Notes under the pieces: model-generated
What the model was told of the DNA's origin: nothing
Databases searched by the model: none
The model's input: the letters and a program-made list of their open reading frames with translations, nothing else
Origin: Balneolaceae bacterium
GTDB taxonomy: Bacteria > Bacteroidota > Rhodothermia > Balneolales > Balneolaceae
Direction of reading: 5' to 3'
Length of the DNA stretch: 42,726 nt
Assembly (NCBI GenBank): GCA_007131725.1
Contig: SLPZ01000234.1
Coordinates: forward strand, 1 to 42,726
Translations under genes and position numbers: made by a program
In this document: positions 18,046 to 27,912 of the stretch, piece by piece
Numbering within the stretch: position 1 is the stretch's first letter
Layout: the number at the start of each line of letters is the position of its first letter

Positions 18046-19164
18046 ATGAGATTCGAAACCAAAGCCATTCATGCGGGGCTGGAGCTCGGCAATCCGTCCA
18101 AAGCCATTATACCGCCCATTTCGCCCAGCACCATTTTTGAAATTGATGCGGAGGGCAGGCATGAAGATGACCTGCACTACACGCGGCTTGGTAATCCGAA
18201 CCGGCTGCAATTCGAGCATCTGATTTCCACTCTTGAAGGAGGCAGTGCCGCGGCAGCATTTTCGTCGGGGATTGCTGCGGCAAAAGCTATTTTAATGGCC
18301 ATTGAGCCAGGTGATCATATCATCATTCCCGAAGATGTGTACGCCGGAAATCGCAAAATGGTGAATAAAATAATGGTGCGATGGGGGTTGGAGTCATCAT
18401 TTATTGATATGACTTCGGTTGAAACCATCGAAGAGCACATTCGGCCCAATACCAGGCTGATCTGGATCGAAACCCCCTCCAATCCTCTGATGAGAATTAC
18501 GGACATCCGGGCCGTTGCGGAGCTGGCTAAATCGCGTAATCTTCTCACTGTGGCCGATAATACCTGGCCCACTCCCGTCAACCAATTACCGCTGGAGCTT
18601 GGTGTTGACCTGGTTCTGCACTCCACATCCAAATATTTTGGCGGACACAGCGATATTCTTGGCGGCGCGGTTATCGCAAAAAAGGAAGATGACTTTTTTG
18701 AACGGGTCAGGCTAAACCAAAAAATGGGCGGCGCTGTGCCTTCTCCCCAAGATTGTTGGATGCTGAGCCGAAGCACCCGCACACTGGCTTATCGAATGAG
18801 AGGGCACAACGAACATGCAGCAAAAGTGGCAGAGTTTTTAACCAACCATCCCAAAATCGCTGATGTGTACTACCCCGGCCTTGCATCACATCGCGGCCAC
18901 GAAATTGCCCAAAAGCAGATGAGCGGTTTTGGCGGGATGATTTCTTTTATCGTTGACGGAGATCAGAAAGAGTCAATTGAAATTGTAGGACGATCAAAAC
19001 TGATAAAACGCGCCACCAGCCTCGGAGGTGTGGAAAGCACCTGGGAACACCGCCAAAGCAGCGAAGGCGAAGGTTCCGTCACCCCCGAAAACCTGATTCG
19101 CATCAGCGTGGGCCTTGAACATCCCGACGATATCATCGAAGACCTGGAACAGGCATTACAATAA
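18046..19164 (+). CDS. PLP-dependent trans-sulfuration enzyme (cystathionine gamma-synthase/lyase family)
   Basis: FETKAIHAGLELGNPSKAIIPPIS, HSTSKYFGGHSDILGG PLP-Lys motif. Confidence 0.92.
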   Translation: MRFETKAIHAGLELGNPSKAIIPPISPSTIFEIDAEGRHEDDLHYTRLGNPNRLQFEHLISTLEGGSAAAAFSSGIAAAKAILMAIEPGDHIIIPEDVYAGNRKMVNKIMVRWGLESSFIDMTSVETIEEHIRPNTRLIWIETPSNPLMRITDIRAVAELAKSRNLLTVADNTWPTPVNQLPLELGVDLVLHSTSKYFGGHSDILGGAVIAKKEDDFFERVRLNQKMGGAVPSPQDCWMLSRSTRTLAYRMRGHNEHAAKVAEFLTNHPKIADVYYPGLASHRGHEIAQKQMSGFGGMISFIVDGDQKESIEIVGRSKLIKRATSLGGVESTWEHRQSSEGEGSVTPENLIRISVGLEHPDDIIEDLEQALQ

Positions 19165-19378
19165 GAGTTGTGGGTTTACAAGAAGTTTTTTATTTGCGGC
19201 TTCTCTGAACTGAACGTCTGAGCTGGTTTAAGCCTCCGCCTGTTCCCGCGGGGCTTGAACCATTTGGAGGACATAATCCTCTTAAAACACATGAATCAAA
19301 GGCACAAGCAGATGCATTCGACTCCGCTCAGCACAGGCGCTTGCACCAGTAACAGCTAAATGGAAAGAATCCGCGACT

Positions 19379-19419
19379 CTGCCAGGAACCCCGACAAACG
19401 AATCGGGGCACTCTGGCAG
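19379..19419. repeat. Nested inverted repeat / stem-loop in the S46 peptidase leader region
   Basis: CTGCCAG-gaa-CCCCGA-caaacgaa-TCGGGG-cact-CTGGCAG-like double stem. Confidence 0.55.
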
Positions 19420-19584
19420 GACGCTAACTTAACTGGCAGGTCGCTTGTTGATAAAACTTTTCAGAAAAAGTGGATTGGCGAAAAAAATCCGCTAATTCTT
19501 TTTAAATTTGGGGTTTCACACTTCTCATCCAGATTGTCACTTGATATACTGTGTGGGACTAATCTACATGAAACAAACATCATC

Positions 19585-21786
19585 ATGCCAGCAAGAAATT
19601 TCCGATTCCTTTTTATTCTGATCTTTTCATTTTCGTTCTATGCTGTTTCCTGTTCGGGCACCAAAGAAGTGGCCGAAGCACCGGAGGCTGCCGAAGAACC
19701 GACCGAAGAAGTTGTAGCTGAAACCCGGACTACAGAATCTCCATTTCCGGAGTACGATCCTGTTCCCGCCGGAGAGTTCGACAACGGACGGATGTGGACA
19801 TTTGAACACGCTCCCATCGACTATTTCAGCGAAACCTACAGCTTCAATCCCGACCAGGATTGGTTCGATCATGCCCGCCTCAGCAGTATTCGGCTGCCCA
19901 ACTGCTCAGGTTCGTTTGTGTCTGCAAATGGGCTGGTGCTGACCAACCACCACTGTGCCCGCGAGCAAATCACACAGGTGAGCAGTGATGGTGAAAACCT
20001 GCTCGATGACGGTTTCTATGCCGAGTCTCTGGCAGATGAAAGACACATTGAAGATTACTATGTGGACAAACTGGTTGAAATCCGTGATGTAACAGACCTG
20101 ATTCTGGATGAAGTGGATGCCGCACCGGCGGAGGAACGTGCTCAGGTGAGGGAAGCAGCCATCAACGAACTGGAGAGCCAGTTGCAAGACGAGCAGGGTG
20201 AGGATATTGCTGTGCAGGTAGTTTCGCTCTACAACGGTGCGCTCTATTCTGCCTACTTTTTTCAGCGGTTTGATGATGTTCGCCTGGTGATGGCTCCCGA
20301 ACTGCAAATTGGTTATTATGGCGGAGATGATGATAACTTCACTTACCCGCGGTACAACCTTGACATGACGTTTTTTCGGGTATACGACGGAGATGAACCG
20401 TTGCAAACCCCTGTTTATTTCCCGTTTTCCGAAACCGGTGTTGAAGAAGGAGACGCCGTTTTTATGATCGGAAATCCGGGCAGCACTTCCAGGCTAGCAA
20501 CGATGGCGAAGTTAAATTATCGGGGCCATTATGGCGATGTTTATTATCACAACTTATTTGAAAGAGTCATTAACGGCCTGGAGCAGTTTTATGAATTTGA
20601 CCCTGAAGAGGGCGATGCGCGTGATATGCGAAACTTCATTTTTTCACTGAAAAATGCTGAAAAACTGTACAGTGGCCAGATTCAGGCACTGCGAGATCCA
20701 TTTTTGATGGGACGGCGGACTGACAACGAAAATAGTTTTCGGGAAGATTTAGAGGCCGACCCCGATCTTGCCGAATATTATCTGCCGATGATGGATCGCC
20801 TGGAAGAAATACAGATCGAAAAAATTGAATTTGCCGAATTTTATTATCCATCTCTCGGTATCTCTCCAAACTCTAATTTTTCATCCGCAATTATGCAGCG
20901 AGCCATGTTTGCACAGATGTATGCAAGTGAAATTCTGAATGGAGCCTCACCTGAAGATCTTGCTCCGTTTATGCTTCAAATTCTTTCCATTGAGGATAAC
21001 CCTGCGGAACTTGACCGATTTTTGTTGACAGAGCGCATCAAACTGTTTCAGGATATTTTGGGTGATGATCACCCGGTGGTGCAGGAAATTCTGAATGGAA
21101 GAACCGCCGAAGCTGTGGTTTATGAGATCATTGAACAATCTGCATTTTTGACGGGTGAGAAGACACAGGAGATACTCGAAGACGATGCGCTTGGCTCGGG
21201 AGACCCGGCTATGGAACTTGCAAATGCAATCACACCAAAAATTATGGAAGCCCAGCAATACTACTCCATGCTGATGGGAGAAGAACAGGAACTGATGAAT
21301 GAACTCGGGCGTGCCTGGTTTGCAATTTATGGTACAGAAAGGCCGCCGGATGCCACGTTTTCTCCGAGAATTTCGGATGGCGTAGTTTCCGGATATGATT
21401 ACAACGGAACCAAAGCTCCCATTTATACCACATTTTATGGGCTCTATGACCGGGCTCATTCACACCATACCGATCCTCAGTGGGCATTGCCGCCGCGATG
21501 GGAAGAACCATCACCTACACTCGATTTGTCCACACCGGTTAATTTTGTTTCCACAAACGATATAATTGGCGGGAATTCAGGGTCTCCTGTGGTAAACATC
21601 TCCCTTGAAGTGGTTGGTCTTGCATTCGACAGCAATATCGAGGGAATGGGTTCGAGTGATTTTATTTTAAATGACCGTTCTGCACGTGCCGTTTCTGTGG
21701 ATGCGCGGGGAATGCTCGAATCACTGAAGCATGTGTATAAAACTGAACGGCTGGTGGAGGAATTGCTGAATCCTTCCGGGGATTAA
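19585..21786 (+). CDS. S46-family dipeptidyl peptidase (DPP7/DPP11-like) lipoprotein
   Basis: In-frame ATG at 19585 gives MPARNFRFLFILIFSFSFYAVSCSG lipoprotein signal; VLTNHHCA and GGNSGSPVVN catalytic motifs; the track's 19360 start reads through repeat-like leader. Confidence 0.88.
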   Translation: MPARNFRFLFILIFSFSFYAVSCSGTKEVAEAPEAAEEPTEEVVAETRTTESPFPEYDPVPAGEFDNGRMWTFEHAPIDYFSETYSFNPDQDWFDHARLSSIRLPNCSGSFVSANGLVLTNHHCAREQITQVSSDGENLLDDGFYAESLADERHIEDYYVDKLVEIRDVTDLILDEVDAAPAEERAQVREAAINELESQLQDEQGEDIAVQVVSLYNGALYSAYFFQRFDDVRLVMAPELQIGYYGGDDDNFTYPRYNLDMTFFRVYDGDEPLQTPVYFPFSETGVEEGDAVFMIGNPGSTSRLATMAKLNYRGHYGDVYYHNLFERVINGLEQFYEFDPEEGDARDMRNFIFSLKNAEKLYSGQIQALRDPFLMGRRTDNENSFREDLEADPDLAEYYLPMMDRLEEIQIEKIEFAEFYYPSLGISPNSNFSSAIMQRAMFAQMYASEILNGASPEDLAPFMLQILSIEDNPAELDRFLLTERIKLFQDILGDDHPVVQEILNGRTAEAVVYEIIEQSAFLTGEKTQEILEDDALGSGDPAMELANAITPKIMEAQQYYSMLMGEEQELMNELGRAWFAIYGTERPPDATFSPRISDGVVSGYDYNGTKAPIYTTFYGLYDRAHSHHTDPQWALPPRWEEPSPTLDLSTPVNFVSTNDIIGGNSGSPVVNISLEVVGLAFDSNIEGMGSSDFILNDRSARAVSVDARGMLESLKHVYKTERLVEELLNPSGD

Positions 21787-22183
21787 AAATTTTAATTAGG
21801 TTTGATGCATGGAAGCGGCACAAACGGGGATACTTCGTCAGGCTCGGTATAGGCTGTTTGCACCATCTCCTCAAATTACCACGGAAAAACCTGACGCAAG
21901 CGGCCAGCCTTTGTCTGTGGGGTGTGTGCCATAGAGGCGACATCAGAAAGAAACAGTTTCGGCCGTTTTTCCTGTTTTGTGCGCATTGTCGACACTTAAA
22001 ATTTGGGTTCAATGATATCAACAATTCAGTAGAATTCATTTTTAAATTTGGGTCATGCAATCCGATTTATGATGAATAGTTTACAGAAGAGATTGAAAAC
22101 CATTTTTGAACTAAAACCTGTAGGGGTTTACCCTGGGATCTTTCCCGTCAACCCCTCGAATGTGTTCTCATGCTTTGACAGGC

Positions 22184-22284
22184 TTAATGCCTCGGGGTCT
22201 TTTCTTGTTGCTCTGATCTGCCCCGGGTTGCGCTCCATCATTCTTGCTTCGCAATTCTGATAGCCGCTTCACCCGGGGTTATAA
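22184..22284 (+). repeat. GC-rich palindromic intergenic element (CCCCGGGTTGCGCTC...CTTCACCCGGGGTTATA)
   Basis: Inverted arms CCCCGGGT/ACCCGGGG; similar to the reverse complement of 22469-22570. Confidence 0.65.
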
Positions 22285-22468
22285 GATCGGCCATCCCTGC
22301 CGGGATTTTTACGGTCCATGTGTCAAAACAAATTGCCATTCAAATTAGGCAAACCATTCAATTAATTGATGTTTCTTTTCGTACCAGCATTAGCCAAACC
22401 AAATCCGCGAATTCACTGCGTTAATTGCCGAAGAGAGGAACATCGAGTTCCGATAGGAACGGCTGATA

Positions 22469-22570
22469 TTATAACCCCGGACAAGTGAGGGGTGAAAAAC
22501 GCCACTGCGTTTGAACCCGAGCGCAGTCCGGGGATTGGCGAAGCAACCAAAAATCCCGAGGCAAGGAATG
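22469..22570 (-). repeat. Diverged inverted copy of the GC-rich palindromic element
   Basis: TATAACCCCGGACAAGTGAGGGGTGAA...GAGCGCAGTCCGGGG...GCAAC...ATCCCGAGGCA matches the 22184-22284 layout in opposite orientation. Confidence 0.6.
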
Positions 22571-22640
22571 AAGAAAAGGCAACAAACAGCATCGAAGGGA
22601 TTGGGCATGGTTTGCTAATTCACCCATTTCTTATCTTGAA

Positions 22641-25619
22641 CTATTTCACCAGCAGCATCTTTTTTGTTGAAGTGTCAAATGAGGTGGTGAACCGGTACAA
22701 ATATAAACCGCTCGAAAGGCCGGTGGCATCGAAGTTTACCTGGTGCATCCCGGCTTCTTTTGTTTCATCAACCAGGACAGAGACACGGCGCCCCAACAGA
22801 TCAAATACCTCAAGTTTTACATGTGTGCCATGAGGCAGGCGGTATTCGATAGTGGTTTGATTGTTGAACGGGTTGGGATAGTTTTGATTAAGCTGAAAGG
22901 GTCCGGGTTCGCCGATCATACCCTCTCTGTCCCGACGGTCAGGGTTGGCCATTTCTACGCCGATGTTATTAAAAGTAACCCGGTTCCCCTCATTCAGGTT
23001 AATGTTTTCACCGGCAAACCGGATACGTATTTTAAAATCTGGGTTATCGTTCACCTCTTCAAGGTGCGAAAAGTCGATCTTATACAGTCCGTATTCATCG
23101 GTCATTGAAAGTTCAGCATTTTCCAGGCCGTCTGTTCTCCAGAACGGTTCATTCGGGTCGACAGAATAATCGATCAATAATTGATCAGCCGCTCCCTCAT
23201 CTTTGGCGGCAAAAGAGAACACAATTTCTTCGGTTTCTGTCGTCGGGATGTGGAAAATCAGCATATTCTCCCCGGCATCACCCCTGAATGGCTGCCGCAC
23301 CTGAAGCCCCCGCATTTCACCATCATCGTAGGCTTTGCCCATATTGCCGACAGTTCGGTAGTTGGTTTGAGTGGGCTTATTGCGCCGCTCCATAGATGCC
23401 TGCCTCCAGTTTTCGTGATTTGGATCAAACGGGTACCCGGAAAGTGACGAATGAAACTCGATGTAAGCTGTTTTGTCGTCTGAAGAATAGGTTGCATCCA
23501 GAGTTTCGAGAGGAGTGTTGTTGGGTATTTCATCACTGAAATACCAGAAATATTTGAGCATGGTATCCGGCGGGTCCCCCATCTGGCGATCCATCCAGGA
23601 TATGCGCTGATTCAGCCATCCCTTCATCCAGTTTACTTCATCACTGAAGGAGTGGCCAATATACCAGTTTGGCCAAACATAGGTGCCGAGTCTGGGCCAT
23701 CGGTCAAATTCACGCCTTTGTGCTTCATCAAGCAGCTCTTTGTATCCGTCAATTTTATCCATCAGGTAATCCCTGGAAAAAATTCCCTGGCGTAGCTCCC
23801 ACCAGCGCTCCTGCATTCGTTCCATGTAATTGGGGTCTTCCATCAGCCGAAGATACCAGTCGCGCACCCCGCACCCGATAAAACAGTCGTTACTGGCCTG
23901 CACGTAGTACCAGCCTTCCGGTTTCCAGCCTTCCAGGTAATCGGCAATGCCAAGGCTGAAATTGTAATCCCAAACCGGCCCCATTTTCAGTTTGCCCTCT
24001 CGGTCTTTGTGCATAAAGGTGCTCAGCCGGTAGCCGTCAATTTCTTTCAGCAGTTCGGTGTGAAGGAAATGGTCGATGAAAGAATCAACGTCGATGTACT
24101 TTTCATATCCGTTTACAGGATCGTCGAAATTGGGTCCATAAAGCGCGGATTCGAAATCATTCATGTAATTTCTGATCCAATCCTGCTGCTGGCGGGTAAT
24201 GTCTTCCTCGTTGGGCCTCACATGGGCGAGCAGTGTTCCCCGGCTGGTGCGCATGCCGGATTCACCCTCGTTCAGCCGGTCTTTTTTGATGATGTAGCCG
24301 CCGGTAATTTCCGGTTCGCTGTTATGCTCAGGGGTGATTTTTGTGATGTTAACCCGGTTGTTATCCCATTTGATGCGTTCAACCAAAACATAAACGCCGT
24401 AATAGTGCTGATTGGAAACCGGACCGTTGCCGTTGTGCAGAAACAGTTCAACAAATTGAACGCGCGGCGAATACCATCCCATCTCTCCGAACAGGGTGTA
24501 TGCTACGACGTTGCGCATCAGTGTATAATCGCCGTAAGGGGCGTAGAGAATCCAGTTGTGCTCGGGTGGTAAACCCAAAAGCGATGAGTTGCGGTTTCCA
24601 TCCAGTTCATCCCTCAGGTGAAATCCGAACATATGCTTGGGATACATTGTAAGAGAGCTTGATCCCCTCTTGTTAATGATCATCCTGCTTTGATAGTGAT
24701 CTTCATTCCAGAGATCAGTCCGTCCGTCTTCATTTCTGTCAAAGATGGTAATGGATGCGGGGGTGCGGTCGCCGGGCGTTATTTCTGTGTCGTACTCATT
24801 AATGATGACCAGCGGAAGGTTGGAGTCGAAATTATTGAGGTCGGGAGATAAGCGGTTGAAAACATAGGTTTTTGGCTCACTTGGCAGAATGTCCTCTTTA
24901 AATGCCCTGGCACGAATGGTGTGGCTGCCGGTTACATAAACCGGGCCGGTGTAGCGGCTGGCTGTTTCCGGTTCGGGCATGCTGCCGTCGAGTGTGTAAT
25001 AAATATCAGTGCCTTCTTCGGCTGTAAATGTCAAATGAAATGAGTTGTTGTATGAGCCTCCCTTATGCGAAAAAACGGGCGGCTTGAGGCTGTCTTCATA
25101 CCTCGGACTGGTATTGGGTGCACCGGGTGTCGGTTCATCGAAATAGTAAAAGTTTTCTCCTCCATCGGGGTAGCGGCCATAGGAGACATCCCTTGGTATT
25201 GGAGTGGGCGGGATTTCATCTGCGCGGGTGCTGTCGGGTGTAGTCAGCAGCACTTCTTCTCCGTCGCGGTCGATCCTGAAATTAGTGTGAAGTGGTGCGG
25301 TTGGTGATGTCCTGTCTTTACCGGATGCCCAGATCAGTAAAAATTCACCAGGTTCGATGTCGATGTCAGGGATGATCCATCGGAACGGGTTGTCGTAATC
25401 ATCCGAGAGGCCGTAACCGTTAAGGTTTACAGGCTGGCTGCCGGTATTGTAGAGTTCAATCCAGTCTTCGGCATCGCCGTCTTCGTCAAAAATTACCTCG
25501 GCATTGGATGCCTGGATTTCGTTGATTACAACCTGGGCATGAGAAAAATCTGCCCGGATTATCAAAAAAAGAGATAAAAAAATGAGGTGGCTCAAATAAC
25601 TTTTATACAGCTTCATCAC
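22641..25619 (-). CDS. Secreted CotH-kinase-family protein with N-terminal lamin-tail domain and C-terminal T9SS type A sorting domain
   Basis: VVINEIQASNAEVIFDEDGDAEDWIELYNTGSQPVNLNGYGLSDD; HMFGFHLRDELDGNRNSSLLGLPPEHNWILYAPYGDYTLMRN; C-term FQLNQNYPNPFNNQTTIEYRLP...SSGLYLYRFTT...KKMLLVK. Confidence 0.92.
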   Translation of the reverse strand: MMKLYKSYLSHLIFLSLFLIIRADFSHAQVVINEIQASNAEVIFDEDGDAEDWIELYNTGSQPVNLNGYGLSDDYDNPFRWIIPDIDIEPGEFLLIWASGKDRTSPTAPLHTNFRIDRDGEEVLLTTPDSTRADEIPPTPIPRDVSYGRYPDGGENFYYFDEPTPGAPNTSPRYEDSLKPPVFSHKGGSYNNSFHLTFTAEEGTDIYYTLDGSMPEPETASRYTGPVYVTGSHTIRARAFKEDILPSEPKTYVFNRLSPDLNNFDSNLPLVIINEYDTEITPGDRTPASITIFDRNEDGRTDLWNEDHYQSRMIINKRGSSSLTMYPKHMFGFHLRDELDGNRNSSLLGLPPEHNWILYAPYGDYTLMRNVVAYTLFGEMGWYSPRVQFVELFLHNGNGPVSNQHYYGVYVLVERIKWDNNRVNITKITPEHNSEPEITGGYIIKKDRLNEGESGMRTSRGTLLAHVRPNEEDITRQQQDWIRNYMNDFESALYGPNFDDPVNGYEKYIDVDSFIDHFLHTELLKEIDGYRLSTFMHKDREGKLKMGPVWDYNFSLGIADYLEGWKPEGWYYVQASNDCFIGCGVRDWYLRLMEDPNYMERMQERWWELRQGIFSRDYLMDKIDGYKELLDEAQRREFDRWPRLGTYVWPNWYIGHSFSDEVNWMKGWLNQRISWMDRQMGDPPDTMLKYFWYFSDEIPNNTPLETLDATYSSDDKTAYIEFHSSLSGYPFDPNHENWRQASMERRNKPTQTNYRTVGNMGKAYDDGEMRGLQVRQPFRGDAGENMLIFHIPTTETEEIVFSFAAKDEGAADQLLIDYSVDPNEPFWRTDGLENAELSMTDEYGLYKIDFSHLEEVNDNPDFKIRIRFAGENINLNEGNRVTFNNIGVEMANPDRRDREGMIGEPGPFQLNQNYPNPFNNQTTIEYRLPHGTHVKLEVFDLLGRRVSVLVDETKEAGMHQVNFDATGLSSGLYLYRFTTSFDTSTKKMLLVK

Positions 25620-25700
25620 TCTAAAATAGAAACTTTTAAAACCACTTTTGAATATTCAGAATTGAAAATCCGGGCATTAACGTTTATTAGGTGAAGATAT

Positions 25701-27032
25701 TTATTCTTCTGCAACCAATAATTCTTCCTCTTCTTCGAAGAAAAAATGGTCGTCAAATGCGGGTTTTAATTCATCGAACCAGATGGCATCTTTATCGTAT
25801 TCGGCAAAAAATGACCGGCCTGTCCATTCGGGATCGCGGCTTTGCAGGAACCGGAGAGTAAATACTTTTTTCTGGTTAACTTCATTTACGCCAAGAATCT
25901 GAACCTTTCCGGGAGTGCATGACATACTCGGCCCCCGAACCGTGCGGCAAACTCCGCTCACCTGCTGATAGGCCTTCCGGAAGGTTTTCCACGCTTCTTC
26001 AAGGGTGACTGCAAAGTAGTGCTGAGCTCCGGTATCACGCGCAATAAACATGTAGTAAGGAATACAATTCAGGTTCACCTGTTTTCGCCACATATCTGCC
26101 CATACATCTCCGTCATTGTTTATATGCTGCAGCAGTGGAGATTGCGTTCTGATCTGAAGGCCGGTATTGCGCAAACGTGTAATAGCTTCTTCTACTATGG
26201 GTGTTTCGAGTTCCCTGGGATGGCTGAAATGTGCCATAAAGGCGAGGTTAATCCCTTTTTCAACAATTTTTTTAAAAATCCGAAGAAAATCATCGGCATC
26301 GCTGTCGGTTACAAATTTATTTGGCCAGAAACTCAGGGATTTGGTGCCGATTCGGATCGTCTGAACATTGGTTGTTTCGATATTATCCAGTATTGGGTTG
26401 ATATATCGCTCAAACACCTTGCTTTTCATAATCATCGGGTCGCCGCCGGTGAACAGCACATCCGTAACTTCGTGATGATTTTGAAGGTAATTGACAAGAA
26501 CCTCCGACTCTTTCATGGCAAATTTCATATCGTTTATTCCTACAAATTGCGGCCAGCGAAAGCAGAATGTGCAGTAACTGTGGCATGTTTGTCCCGCCGT
26601 GGGGAAAAAGAGTACAATTTCGCGGTACTTGTGCTGAAGCCCCCAAAGGCTTCGCCCGTTCATCGATGGAACGTTTTTATCGGTTTGCCCGGCCGGGTGC
26701 GGATTAAGCTGCCTCCGGATATTGTCACTGATTTGGCGGATCTCTTTTTTGTTGTCCAGGTTGTCCAGGGCCTCTTCCATCTTGTTGTAGTGCCGGGGCA
26801 CCAGCATATCCTTTTGGGGGAAGGTTAGGTGGAAAATCGGGTCTGAGTCATAATTATCCCAGTCAATCAGCTCGTCTAATACATAATTATTTACCTTGAA
26901 AGGAAGGACAGACCCCACTACTTCAATGTTTCTTTTAACTTCTTCAGGAATGTTTTCGAACTGAGGAATTGAGCGGAAATTTCTGAGTGTATAAGCTTTA
27001 TATTTCATAACCGTGTTATTTTCTGGTTTCAT
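25701..27032 (-). CDS. KamA-family radical SAM protein (lysine 2,3-aminomutase-like)
   Basis: CHSYCTFCFRW radical SAM cluster motif; DVLFTGGDPMIMKS; overall KamA-like layout. Confidence 0.9.
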   Translation of the reverse strand: MKPENNTVMKYKAYTLRNFRSIPQFENIPEEVKRNIEVVGSVLPFKVNNYVLDELIDWDNYDSDPIFHLTFPQKDMLVPRHYNKMEEALDNLDNKKEIRQISDNIRRQLNPHPAGQTDKNVPSMNGRSLWGLQHKYREIVLFFPTAGQTCHSYCTFCFRWPQFVGINDMKFAMKESEVLVNYLQNHHEVTDVLFTGGDPMIMKSKVFERYINPILDNIETTNVQTIRIGTKSLSFWPNKFVTDSDADDFLRIFKKIVEKGINLAFMAHFSHPRELETPIVEEAITRLRNTGLQIRTQSPLLQHINNDGDVWADMWRKQVNLNCIPYYMFIARDTGAQHYFAVTLEEAWKTFRKAYQQVSGVCRTVRGPSMSCTPGKVQILGVNEVNQKKVFTLRFLQSRDPEWTGRSFFAEYDKDAIWFDELKPAFDDHFFFEEEEELLVAEE

Positions 27033-27256
27033 ACAATCCGACTACAAACTGAATCCGTGATTGCCTGAGTAGTTGAAATACAGCAATCATATTATTTTTT
27101 TACCCTGTTGTGGAGTGCCTGTAGTTTTTTTGTCACAGGCTTGTTATCCACAACAACTTTTCCGGCCGCTTTAGAGATACAGGACACGTGAATAATATAT
27201 TCTGCCAAATATTTTTTTTAATGCGGCCTCACCATGATAACGCATGGAATGGATCA

Positions 27257-27540
27257 AGAATTTTACCTGGTAAAAAATACCTGTTTAGTGCATGAAAAGT
27301 GACCTTGAAGCGTTCCCCGACAGGCTTGTCGGGGATCCTCCAAGCGTCACTTCTTCGCCACAAAAGAACGCTTCAATGAGCTTACGCACGCTTGAAGGTT
27401 CTGCCAGGTCACAAAATTTTACCTGGTAAAAATCAGGGAAATACACAGGCAATTACAGCCAAACACTGATTCGGATTAATTTCTGTGTAATCGATGGATT
27501 TTTTGCATATCAAGCGGTTACATACCTTTCATGCACTTTT
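27257..27540. repeat. Nested palindromic/MITE-like structure upstream of the KamA gene
   Basis: AATTTTACCTGGTAAAAA at 27259-27276 and 27415-27432; CCCCGACAggctTGTCGGGG hairpin; GTGACCTTGAAGCG / CGCTTGAAGGTTC..GGTCAC arms; AGTGCATGAAA / TTTCATGCACT outer arms. Confidence 0.65.
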
Positions 27541-27912
27541 TTATTTAGTCCGGACTTATTTTTTGAGACATCGACTGTTTTGGCTGCACGAACTTGTGCG
27601 AGAGTTTTAAGTTTTTCGCCACGTTGCAGGTAATGTTGTACCGTTGAAATTATTTATCAGAGCTAATATAATGGTTTTTTTTGAAATCTTCCGGACGGTG
27701 GGAAACAGAACTCATCTCGACAATACAATACGTTGAATTATATAGTTAATGGTTAAAAATAGCACAAAATCAAAAACCTGTTTTAGAGCACGGTTCTGTG
27801 TATTACCTGCCGTCTTGCTGCTCAATACTTGATACTTTCTTAATCAATGCAAAAAACTCAGCATAAACATCACTGAATGCAATTTGTGGTTTTAATTATG
27901 GGTTCTATTTAA

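Noticed and set aside
18046-19164. PLP enzyme as the missing ergothioneine lyase EgtE
   Set aside because: Motifs fit the cystathionine gamma-synthase/lyase family and it lies about 9.5 kb from egtBD beside thiol-stress genes; no specific support for an EgtE role.
26019-26828. 269-aa plus-strand ORF
   Set aside because: Entirely antisense to the KamA-like gene; no recognisable domain.
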